Shown here: piece by piece, positions 9,853 to 17,548 of the stretch | Numbering within the stretch: position 1 is the first letter of the stretch | Layout of the letters: every line of letters starts with the position of its first letter | NCBI RefSeq assembly: GCF_026013605.1 | Contig: NZ_JAPDPJ010000020.1 | Span: forward strand, 25,808 to 89,807 | DNA from: Plebeiibacterium sediminum | GTDB lineage: Bacteria; Bacteroidota; Bacteroidia; Bacteroidales; Marinilabiliaceae | Direction of reading: 5' to 3' | DNA: 64,000 nt | Made by a program: the position numbers and the translations under genes | Notes under the pieces: model-generated | Databases searched by the model: none | The model's input: the letters and a program-made list of their open reading frames with translations, nothing else | What the model was told of the DNA's origin: nothing

Positions 9853-10101
9853 CGAAAGGACAGGCTTCCCCCTGAAAGGATGGACTCCAGACTGAAAGGA
9901 CAGGCTCCCCCTTGAGACAAGGGTAATAATTATTGAGAAACCCACATTCCATATTGAGAAATACGTGCTCACACCTGAGAAAATCAAGCTTCCTGGTGAG
10001 CTTTATAGCTTAAATATTGAGAAAATTACATTTTACATTGAGAAAACCATCATAAATATTGATCAAATGGTATTATCTGTTGAACTAATAATACAAAATT
10101 G
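9853..10101. repeat. 21-nt periodic array, about 12 units
   Basis: A TGA(G/A)-type anchor (usually yTGAgaaa) recurs at 9853 (as CGA), 9873, 9893, 9913, 9934, 9955, 9976, 9997, 10018, 10039, 10060 and 10081. Spacings are 20, 20, 20, then eight of 21. Early units are GC-richer (ctgaaaggacaggctcccc), later ones AT-rich (ttgagaaaattacattttaca). The array lies between two convergent genes. Open frames through it have no start or known fold. Confidence 0.8.
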
Positions 10102-10137
10102 TAAAATTTTCAAATCTTCTTAATCTGTTTACTTTTT

Positions 10138-10228
10138 ATGGTTTTTAGCCTGAGTATAAATATTGCATATATTCCCATGGCGATGCCATGGGCTGTGATG
10201 ATTAAGACCTTAAGCCTGAATTTTGACT
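10138..10228 (+). repeat. Palindromic repeat family R2, divergent copy
   Basis: Contains CCCATGGC-gat-GCCATGGG followed by ctgtgatga and the short inverted repeat aagaccttaagcctgaa. The layout matches the copies at 31312 and 53610 (ggggcgatgcccc, ctgagatgt, taggccttcagccta), with stem bases changed on both arms. Confidence 0.5.
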
Positions 10229-10310
10229 ATACTTAATACGCAATACGTACTCTAATAAACCTAGCTATTAAGGGAAAATGAAAGGATGAAGAGGGAAGTA
10301 AATTAGATGA

Positions 10311-10352
10311 AAAAATCATAGATGAAAAAATAAAAATATTATTCATCTATGA
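10311..10352 (-). terminator. Terminator after the PD-(D/E)XK-like gene
   Basis: On the minus strand CATAGATGAA pairs with TTCATCTATG (10 bp) and is followed by ATTTTTT, starting 30 bp past the stop codon. Confidence 0.7.
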
Positions 10353-10381
10353 CATTTAAAAAAAACTATTCTTTCAAAATA

Positions 10382-11167
10382 TTACTGTAACAATATTCCT
10401 TCAAAATGCTTTTCTGCAGCTCCTGTAGAAAGTTGTTTAGCTATTTGTGTACAATAATTAAAATATTTTTGAGCTTCTGGCTTTGGCATATTATCTGTTC
10501 CGGGATAACACAAAGCAATGTATACCACTTTTCGTTCCATCAAAAGCGCCATTCTTGAAACAAACTTTTTGGCAATTTGATCAGCCCTATGAGCATCTAG
10601 TTCTATAACAACAATGTAATCTGATGTTTTAGAAACACCCATTATATCAACCCTATCTTTATATTTATCTGAAATATGACATTCAATATCCCATTCATAC
10701 ATTGGTAATAAACTTTTTAAATATTCAATAACCTCTAATTGAAGTACATTAACATCAGCATGCTTTTTTATATCATAATTAAAGTTTATTACTTTATTGT
10801 ATACATCAGATAGTATATTATTGTCTTTGGGAACATCTGATTTATTATTAGTATCTAGCGAATTAGTATTTATATAATCACTATAAAAATCGACGTACAA
10901 CCTTACAGCTTGTTTTAATGTTGCTGAACCAGTTCGTAGATTCCCATTTATTACGACTGGGTGTTTTGGAATTGAATTAGATCTTTCGTCTTCTGTTGTA
11001 TAAGTAAGTTCTTCTATAATCGTTTTACAATTATCCTTTTTTATATGAATGTCCAAGTCGTTATAGAATTTCTCAACATTTAAACAGTTTGAAATTCGAT
11101 TTCCTACAGTTGTTGGTGAATCTGGATATTTATATTCCAACCATTTTTTAAATTCTTCTTTTTTCAT
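10382..11167 (-). CDS. Stand-alone PD-(D/E)XK-like nuclease, possible orphan restriction enzyme
   Basis: 261 residues, cytoplasmic. The C-terminal half carries a candidate PD-(D/E)XK core: RVDIMGVSKTSDYIVVIELD near residues 172-191, with D174 and the E-x-D of IELD spaced as in many type II and DUF-type nucleases, then the basic helix ADQIAKKFVSRM. The usual catalytic Lys of ExK is replaced here by Asp (E-L-D), so either the active site is variant or the motif is read wrongly. The N-terminal half (EEFKKWLEYKYPDSPTTVGNRISN) looks like a small helical, possibly DNA-binding, domain. No methyltransferase is adjacent, which argues against a conventional type II system. It ends in its own terminator. 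Confidence 0.55.
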   Translation of the reverse strand: MKKEEFKKWLEYKYPDSPTTVGNRISNCLNVEKFYNDLDIHIKKDNCKTIIEELTYTTEDERSNSIPKHPVVINGNLRTGSATLKQAVRLYVDFYSDYINTNSLDTNNKSDVPKDNNILSDVYNKVINFNYDIKKHADVNVLQLEVIEYLKSLLPMYEWDIECHISDKYKDRVDIMGVSKTSDYIVVIELDAHRADQIAKKFVSRMALLMERKVVYIALCYPGTDNMPKPEAQKYFNYCTQIAKQLSTGAAEKHFEGILLQ

Positions 11168-11376
11168 TTAATTACATTTTTTAGTTGTACCTCTCCCTAT
11201 CCAATGTCCCTTTGGGCAATAAAACCTGCACCTGATTAACTCCATGAAATGTGAGTTCCTGTTGTATCATAGATGAAGAGCCTGCATAAGAAAAAGGTGG
11301 TATATTTTTTCTTCTAAAATAAATTTAAGTCATAAAAACTTTAGCAATGCACAGTTTTAATCCATTGCATGTAAAT

Positions 11377-11949
11377 TTATAAAATCTCAAAAAGATCAGT
11401 AATTGGAGTATTCAATATAGCTATTTTCTTCATATCTCCTGACTTATCTTCTGTATATGCAAAACACTCCTGATCTCCTGTAGAAAAATTGGAATTAACG
11501 TAATAATTGTATTCAAAAATAAGAGATTTTAGTATATGTTTTCTTAAATCTGTCTTGTTATTATCTATTAAATGTATGCAATATTTTTCAGGATAATAAG
11601 GTTCATTTTCCCTGGTATAAGTTTTATGATCCGGATTTGGAATAAAGTAAAGAAATAAGCCTTTGTCAAAATCATCGTCCATCTCCAATGCAGGATTATT
11701 TAAAGCAAAACTTTTCTTGCCTGAATCAACATACGAATTTAGTTGTTGCTCTGCCTGTTGGTGTGATTGGTAGTACAAGTCTTTACTCTGTAATAATACT
11801 TCAATGTAGCTTTGATACATACTAAAAGCCCTATTTCTGGCTTCAATTATATTTTCATCACTGAATTCTTCATAGACCTCTACTAAATCTGTGTGGTCAT
11901 CTGTATTACGGTAAAACGTTCCTTTTAAAAGATATATTGGTTTTTGCAT
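11377..11949 (-). CDS. Unknown acidic cytoplasmic protein
   Basis: 190 residues, no signal peptide. The N-terminal 50 residues (KPIYLLKGTFYRNTDDHTDL and following, then SDENIIEARNRAFSMYQSYI) read as a beta hairpin followed by a helix; the centre is tyrosine- and aspartate-rich. No family is recognised. It lies 209 bp upstream of the nuclease-like gene on the same strand, but the gap and that gene's separate start make a tight operon uncertain. Composition resembles small accessory or defence-associated proteins, which is not evidence of function. Confidence 0.7.
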   Translation of the reverse strand: MQKPIYLLKGTFYRNTDDHTDLVEVYEEFSDENIIEARNRAFSMYQSYIEVLLQSKDLYYQSHQQAEQQLNSYVDSGKKSFALNNPALEMDDDFDKGLFLYFIPNPDHKTYTRENEPYYPEKYCIHLIDNNKTDLRKHILKSLIFEYNYYVNSNFSTGDQECFAYTEDKSGDMKKIAILNTPITDLFEIL

Positions 11950-12410
11950 AGTAATAATAATTATTTCAATCTAAAGTTAAAAATGAACACCGAGGCACTG
12001 AGACACCGAGTTTTAATTATTTTTTTAATCTATTTCATTAAATCCCAAAGGATTTACCTCTGTGTACTGTTTGTAATTCCGTATTATTAGTGTTTAAAAA
12101 CTTCTTTTATTCATTTTAGTACAATATTTAGTGTATAATTGAGTCTCCGTGTTATGCTTTATTTCAATTCTAGATTCGCATTATTAAAGTGAATCAAGGT
12201 TTGGCATTATTTACAACATATTATCTAACAAATCCAAAACTGAACCATAACTTTTAATGATCAGCAGATTGGTTTTTCTATAATTTGCTTCATGTTTCAT
12301 AGATCAATAACAAAGGTACTTTGATAAGATGCCAAAATATGTCCTACTGACTTTTCAAGTTCAGAAATATTCAAATTTTAACTACTTGTATATTATTTTC
12401 TTTTCATATC

Positions 12411-12671
12411 TGTCCTAAATAAAAAAGAGATTTCAACTCTTTAGCAGGTTCTACATTGGCCTCAGCCAGTGAACCAAAAAACAAGGTTAGTTTGACGGTT
12501 AAAAATCGTTTTTGTTTGAACGCAGTGAGTTTAAACGATTTCAGTCTAATAACCGTAGTTTTTTGAGAGAAGTGGGTGCAGCCTTGATTTTCTTTGCTTC
12601 TTTTCTTGTATCAAAACAAGAAATGAAGTCGGGTCTGGGTGAAACGCCAGTTAACAAAAATAATTAGGACA
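12411..12671 (-). mobile_element. MITE-like element with TGTCCTAAATA-type TIRs, copy 1
   Basis: 261 bp, bounded by TGTCCTAAATA and TAATTAGGACA (10 of 11 inverted-repeat positions match). The interior is the reverse complement of 23339-23601 at high identity, with two hairpins: cttcttttcttgt/acaagaaatgaag and aaatcgttt/aaacgattt. No transposase. The 60-codon frame inside is not credible as a gene. No clear target duplication is seen. Confidence 0.7.
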
Positions 12672-12869
12672 GTTCTGTTTTCCTTTAATAAATCCACTAA
12701 TAAAAGCCATTTCATATCCCCAATTTTACATTTCAGAAATATTTAACTTTTATAAACATTAATGTTTTCCCAAAGCCATAATATTATATCACAACACATT
12801 AACTTAACAAATAAGTAATATTGGTACTGGCAACAGTAATTCAGGTCATATGTTCACAAAAAATCATAT

Positions 12870-12877
12870 TATCTTCG
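12870..12877 (+). promoter_or_regulatory. Candidate -7 box for the chemoreceptor gene
   Basis: TATCTTCG, one base off the Bacteroidota TAnnTTTG consensus, 85 bp before the ATG. The -33 region is not distinct. Confidence 0.35.
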
Positions 12878-12961
12878 CCGCGTGAAAATTAAATCTACAA
12901 AAAACAGTGTATCCAAATAAGTTTTTGAAATTCCCATTTACAATGTTTTAAAATTTTCCGA

Positions 12962-15013
12962 ATGAAATTTACAGACATCAAGCTTAAAACTCGTATTAAT
13001 ACAACATTTGCGGTATTATTACTACTTGTATTTACAGTATTGGCCATTGTAATTACAAGCTATCTTAAAAAAAGTATTGTACACAATGCTGATAAACAAA
13101 TGACTACACACTTGCATGATTTGGTGGATATACTAAACACCCATGTTGATGGTCAGCAATCAGTTATTAATCTTTCACTTAAAATTGCACATAATACACT
13201 CTATAATTCTGGTGGTATAACAGAATCAAAAGAAAAAATCAATACATCCATAAGCAATCAGGATAACGATAAATCGAGTAATTATTCTTTATCTACACTA
13301 TTGTTTAACGGTGAAGCCATCTATCATAACAACCAGCTTGTAGATCATATAAAATCACAATCGGTAGAGTCAATTACAATTTTTCAGAAGATAAAAGATG
13401 GTTATGCCCGCATAGCCACTAATGTTTTAAATAAAGATGGAAAAAGAGCTGTTGACACCTATATACCTAACTCTTCGGAAGTAATTAAAACCATTGAGCA
13501 AAACAAAACCTATTACGGTAGGGCATTTGTTGTTGATGATTGGTATTTAACAGCATACGAACCCATTAAAATTAACGGTGAAATTAAAGCTATTTTATAT
13601 GTGGGTATTAAGGAAAAAGATTATGATTATTTAAAACATCAGTTTTCTTCGCGCACCTACTTTTCTGAGGGCTATCCTATCCTGGTGGAGTCAAATGGTA
13701 ATATTTTAATTCATCCTAATGCAGAAGGACAAAACACATCTAAAGATATTTTCTATAAACAAATGGTAAATGCACCTAAAAATATAGTAGGTCAATCTAG
13801 ATACCAATGGCCTGATAATAAAAATGGTGAGTGGAAACAACAATACTTTCAATATTATGAGCCTTACGACAGCTACGTAGTTGTATCCATATATGAAAAG
13901 GATATGTATGAAAGCTTAATGGTACTGAATAAAATTATCATTGTTGGTATTATCATCAGTTTAATATTAGCTTTTATTGGCATCTACTTTTTACTACAAC
14001 CAGTATTATTTGGTATCAACAAAATTGCTGAAGTTTCGTCTAAAATTGCACAAGGCGAATTAGATGTTGATGTAAATATCAATAGCAAAGATGAAATAGG
14101 ACAAACAGCTTCGTCGTTAAAAAGTATGTCGGAGAAATTAAAAGAGATTATTACTGAAGTAATAAATGGTTCGAATAACATAGCTAATGCCAGCGAACAA
14201 TTAAGCAATGCATCTCAGGAATTAAGTCAGCATGCCAGTGAACAAGCAGCTTCTGTTGAAGAGATTTCAAGTAGTATAGAAGAAATTGCTTCCAATATTT
14301 CACAAAACACTCATAATGCTTTAATTAACGAATCAATTTGTACTAATACAGGTAAGGGTATTGATGAATTAAATTTTGATACAGAACAAACGATTCAGGC
14401 TAACAAAATTATTGCTGAAAAAACAAAAATTATTGGGGAGATTGCAAAACAGACCAATATTTTGGCCTTAAATGCGGCAGTTGAAGCAGCTAATTCAGGC
14501 GAACACGGAAGAGGTTTTGCTGTGGTTGCTGCCGAAGTACGTAAGCTGGCTGAAAGAAGTAAAATTGCATCGGAAGACATTATAAAAAATGTAGATAATG
14601 GTGTTAAAACAGCAATTTTAACAGGTGATAAAATGAAATCGTTGTTACCGCAAATAGAGCAATCGACCAATTTAATTAAAGAGATTACAGCTGCAAGTCA
14701 GGAGCAAGATACCGGAGCTACACAAATCAATAGTTCGGTTCAACAACTGAATTATGTAACGCAACAAAATGCAGCAGCTAGTGAGGAACTGGCTTCAAGC
14801 TCTGAAGAATTATCTGCTCAGGCAGAAAAATTAAAAGATCTTATTTCTTTTTTTAAAGTTGATAAAACTGCTGTTATAAAGCAAAAATCTGTTAAGAAAC
14901 CAATTCAAGCTGAGGAAAAGAAAGTAGAAAGAAAAGGTACTGAATTAAAACTGGATATTGATATACCGACTAAAAAAGAATATTTTGAGAATGAGGAATA
15001 CCAATCATTCTAA
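12962..15013 (+). CDS. Methyl-accepting chemotaxis protein with periplasmic Cache sensor
   Basis: 683 residues. TM1 spans about residues 12-32 and TM2 about 320-342 ([19 protein letters not shown]); between them is a periplasmic domain of about 285 residues of the Cache_3/Cache_2 type ([31 protein letters not shown]). A HAMP domain follows (345-397), then the coiled-coil signalling domain with the highly conserved tip [20 protein letters not shown] and [18 protein letters not shown] (about 495-535). Gln/Glu-rich heptads flank the tip as possible methylation sites. The C-terminal 50 residues are a charged tail without an NWETF-type CheR tether. No other chemotaxis gene is in the window. The role is transmembrane sensing of a small ligand coupled to CheA; the ligand is unknown. 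Confidence 0.93.
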   Translation: MKFTDIKLKTRINTTFAVLLLLVFTVLAIVITSYLKKSIVHNADKQMTTHLHDLVDILNTHVDGQQSVINLSLKIAHNTLYNSGGITESKEKINTSISNQDNDKSSNYSLSTLLFNGEAIYHNNQLVDHIKSQSVESITIFQKIKDGYARIATNVLNKDGKRAVDTYIPNSSEVIKTIEQNKTYYGRAFVVDDWYLTAYEPIKINGEIKAILYVGIKEKDYDYLKHQFSSRTYFSEGYPILVESNGNILIHPNAEGQNTSKDIFYKQMVNAPKNIVGQSRYQWPDNKNGEWKQQYFQYYEPYDSYVVVSIYEKDMYESLMVLNKIIIVGIIISLILAFIGIYFLLQPVLFGINKIAEVSSKIAQGELDVDVNINSKDEIGQTASSLKSMSEKLKEIITEVINGSNNIANASEQLSNASQELSQHASEQAASVEEISSSIEEIASNISQNTHNALINESICTNTGKGIDELNFDTEQTIQANKIIAEKTKIIGEIAKQTNILALNAAVEAANSGEHGRGFAVVAAEVRKLAERSKIASEDIIKNVDNGVKTAILTGDKMKSLLPQIEQSTNLIKEITAASQEQDTGATQINSSVQQLNYVTQQNAAASEELASSSEELSAQAEKLKDLISFFKVDKTAVIKQKSVKKPIQAEEKKVERKGTELKLDIDIPTKKEYFENEEYQSF

Positions 15014-15034
15014 ATAGAATATGACAAAATAAAC

Positions 15035-15082
15035 AAAACCACCTTATTCCATTATTATTTACAATTGGAATAAGGTGGTTTT
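15035..15082. terminator. Bidirectional terminator between convergent genes
   Basis: AAACCACCTTATTCCA pairs perfectly with TGGAATAAGGTGGTTT across a 14-nt loop, with A- and T-runs outside, so it can serve the chemoreceptor (plus) and the hydrolase (minus). Confidence 0.85.
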
Positions 15083-15125
15083 ATTTTATAATAGTTTTGA
15101 GGCCGGAAAATGCAATTATCAAACC

Positions 15126-15668
15126 TTAATATATTTTTGATATATCTATTTTTATATCCTCAATATTACTAAATCGATGCCCGCCTTTTTCCAATACATT
15201 AACCTTTTTAAGACCTTTAAAATAAGCTATTGTTTCGTATGGATCAATAAGGTCGTCATCTAAGGTTACATATACAAAAACAGGTAACTCTTTTAAATCC
15301 AAAACCTCATTTTTTTTAAGTTTATTGAGGTTCTCAATGGTAAAATCGTATGCTTCATTTGATGCAAAATTGATATTCTGACCAATAAAGGGCGTTAAGC
15401 TTTTAATAGGATTTGTGGTAGGATTTAGCAAGATACACTTTGCGTTGTATTTGTTGGCAAGGTAAACAGCAACATAACCACCTAATGAATTACCTATAAA
15501 TAGCATATTATCATCAGGAGTAATTGCATCCATAAGGTTTTCGATAGTATCAAAATCAGCACTATCATAAGATGGTGAATACATTTCAATATCAGGAAAC
15601 AGATGTTTTAATTTCTGAAACTTCTCTCCTCCTCCTAATGAGTTAAAACCATGAATATATATGATCAT
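15126..15668 (-). CDS. YqiA/UPF0227-type alpha/beta hydrolase
   Basis: 180 residues, a compact cytoplasmic esterase-like fold. The start MIIYIHGFNSLGGG has the oxyanion HGF motif; the nucleophile elbow GNSLGGY lies near residues 59-65; the acid is probably in TLDDDLIDP near 135-142 and the histidine in KGGHRFSN near 160-167. Size and motif spacing fit the YqiA family of small acyl esterases. The substrate is unknown. It is monocistronic and convergent with the chemoreceptor gene. Confidence 0.85.
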   Translation of the reverse strand: MIIYIHGFNSLGGGEKFQKLKHLFPDIEMYSPSYDSADFDTIENLMDAITPDDNMLFIGNSLGGYVAVYLANKYNAKCILLNPTTNPIKSLTPFIGQNINFASNEAYDFTIENLNKLKKNEVLDLKELPVFVYVTLDDDLIDPYETIAYFKGLKKVNVLEKGGHRFSNIEDIKIDISKIY

Positions 15669-16049
15669 AATAATTTATTTAAACTTTTGTTCATAGTGCT
15701 TTCTCTCCTTAAATATTTGAAAAAATAGCTACATTTTCATTTTCAAAAACCAGAAAGCTGCACATCAGCTCTCCTCCTTATTCAAGGAGGAGTACGGTAA
15801 GGTACGAACCGGGAGGTGGTTTATAACCTATTATTAAAACAAGTATAGATTATCTGGAGCTGAATGATAAAAAACCACCTCCCCTCTCCCTAGTCGAGGT
15901 ACTCCTCCTTTTAAAGGAGGAGAGTTGATTTCCGTAACACATATTTTTTACAATTACCATAGAACCCTACTACCATAACATCTTTACCTTTACCCTTTGT
16001 TCTGCGCCCTCTACGCTCTGCACTACGCTCCACGCACTATGCACTTTGC
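15669..16049. other. Intergenic region with a large palindromic element and heptamer tract
   Basis: 381 bp with no gene: a 166-bp inverted-repeat element (15764-15929) and a 7-nt periodic tract (15984-16052) that runs into the symporter stop codon. Confidence 0.6.
15764..15929. repeat. 166-bp palindromic repeat (nested hairpins)
   Basis: The left arm (atcagctctcctcctta...aaggaggagta...ggaggtggttt) is the inverted counterpart of the right arm (aaaccacctcc...tactcctcctt...aaggaggagagttgat). Each arm also folds on itself through ctcctcctt/aaggaggag. The layout is like a REP/BIME unit. Confidence 0.7.
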
Positions 16050-16052
16050 CTA
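15984..16052. repeat. 7-nt periodic tract ending at the symporter stop codon
   Basis: Units tacgctc, tgcacta, cgctcca, cgcacta, tgcactt. On the coding strand of the symporter the tract begins with its TAG stop codon. Confidence 0.6.
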
Positions 16053-17258
16053 TTCCCCCTTTGCATACTTATCCATCACAACAGCACAAGTGGCATCTCC
16101 TGTAATATTTAGAGCTGTACGTAGCATATCAAATATTCGGTCCAGAGCATACAATAATGGCAAACCTACAATAGGAATATCTGCAGAAATAAGTACAGCA
16201 ACAACCAATAAGGATGGTCCGGGAACACCTGCCTGACCAATACTACCAATAGTAGCTGTAAGAATAATAGCAATGTATTGTCCCATGTGTAAATCAATTT
16301 GAAAAAGTTGCGCAAAGAACACTGCAACCAAAGCATAGTAAATGGCGTTTCCATCCATATTTATTGTTGCTCCCAGAGGTAGCACAAATGAACCCGCTTC
16401 TTTAGATACACCTAATTCATCTTCGCACACTTCCATGGTTACAGGCAATGTGGCCATACTCGATGATGTTGATAAGGCCATTATTTGGGCTTTACTTATT
16501 TTAGTCATAAACTCTTTAACCGACATTTTTGAAAAGCCTTTTATCAGTGCCGGATAAAATACATACATATGAAGTAAAATAGCTCCCAGATAAACTAAAA
16601 ACAGTTTTAAAACAAGGTAAAGTACATCAAAACCGAATGTACCTATACTATTGGCCATCAATCCAAATACACCAATTGGAGCGGTATACATTACCACTTT
16701 AATAACCCAAATCAACGCATCAAGAACAATATCACAGCCCTTTACTATTTTTTCTCTTTTTACTTTTGGTAAAGTGCTGGCACCTATTCCTAATAACAAA
16801 CAGAAAAATATAATTTGTATAATCTCTCCTGAAACTAGTGCTTGAAGTGGATTTTCAGGTATAAAACCCATTATTGTATCCCAAAATCCTGGCTGAGTAA
16901 TTTTTTCTGAAGTTTCTTCATTAAATAAATAACGAACAGATTCTATGTCCAAACCACTACCAGGTTTAAATATTTCTCCTAAAATTAAACCTAAAATAAC
17001 TGCAAATGCAGTAGTCAACATATACCAAACAAAGGTTCCTATTCCAAGTTTTCCGGCAGATTTTGTTGCGCCTAACGAGGCAGCTCCTGACACTATAGAT
17101 ATTGCTACTAACGGAATCACTACCATTTTTATCAGTTTAATAAAAATATCGCCCAAAGGAGCAAACATTGAAGCTTGTTCTCCCATTGCAACACCTACCA
17201 CTGCGCCAATAATCATGGCTACTAAAATCTGAAAACCCAGGTTTTTAAGTAATTTCAT
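16050..17258 (-). CDS. Dicarboxylate/amino acid:cation symporter (DAACS family)
   Basis: 402-residue inner-membrane transporter of the GltP/DctA/GltPh family with about eight hydrophobic segments. Family hallmarks are visible: the serine-rich reentrant loop LSTSSSMATLPVTM (near residue 265), the NMDGNA motif (SFVLPLGATINMDGNAIYYA, near 290-310) and the second reentrant hairpin with GVPGPSL (near 350). It imports glutamate, aspartate or C4-dicarboxylates with Na+ or H+. Length is normal (400-430). It is monocistronic; the stop codon lies in a heptamer repeat. Confidence 0.93.
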   Translation of the reverse strand: MKLLKNLGFQILVAMIIGAVVGVAMGEQASMFAPLGDIFIKLIKMVVIPLVAISIVSGAASLGATKSAGKLGIGTFVWYMLTTAFAVILGLILGEIFKPGSGLDIESVRYLFNEETSEKITQPGFWDTIMGFIPENPLQALVSGEIIQIIFFCLLLGIGASTLPKVKREKIVKGCDIVLDALIWVIKVVMYTAPIGVFGLMANSIGTFGFDVLYLVLKLFLVYLGAILLHMYVFYPALIKGFSKMSVKEFMTKISKAQIMALSTSSSMATLPVTMEVCEDELGVSKEAGSFVLPLGATINMDGNAIYYALVAVFFAQLFQIDLHMGQYIAIILTATIGSIGQAGVPGPSLLVVAVLISADIPIVGLPLLYALDRIFDMLRTALNITGDATCAVVMDKYAKGE

Positions 17259-17548
17259 CGATACTTATTTTGATTTTTATTAGGAGGCAAATATAACTAC
17301 AATATGCTAATAGTAATATGAAGAAGATCAGTTGAGCTGATACATATAAAATAATGGATTACAACACTTAAGTATCATTCTGTTTTAATAAACTTAATTG
17401 TCACTAAATAAGCAACTCAAATACTTAATTATAAAGTTATTGGTCTTTGAAAAAAAATGCTTAAATTCTAGCTATCAAACATTAAACTAAAGAGCTATTC
17501 TTTTACAAAATATTAGTAAGCAAAATTTAACTCTAAGCTAATTTGATT
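17259..17548. other. Divergent intergenic region
   Basis: 290 bp between the symporter (minus) and the kinase (plus). AT-rich; no repeat, hairpin or convincing promoter box seen. Confidence 0.4.

Larger units (their letters stand above)
11950..12961. other. Intergenic region with a MITE-like element
   Basis: About 1 kb. It contains three 8-nt units at 11988-12011 (caccgagg, cactgaga, caccgagt), a TIR-bearing repeat at 12411-12671 and a promoter-like box at 12870 for the chemoreceptor. No further gene is apparent. Confidence 0.6.

Noticed and set aside
9778..9987. 69-codon minus-strand frame with FS-type heptads
   Set aside because: It arises from the 21-nt array, starts near its edge and ends in the terminator; no gene-like composition.
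9853..10101. CRISPR-like array
   Set aside because: Anchors are only 4-8 nt in 21-nt units; there are no 23-37-nt identical repeats and no cas genes.
11988..12011. 8-nt repeat caccgagg/cactgaga/caccgagt
   Set aside because: Only three units; too short to treat as a phased array, though similar in style to the others.
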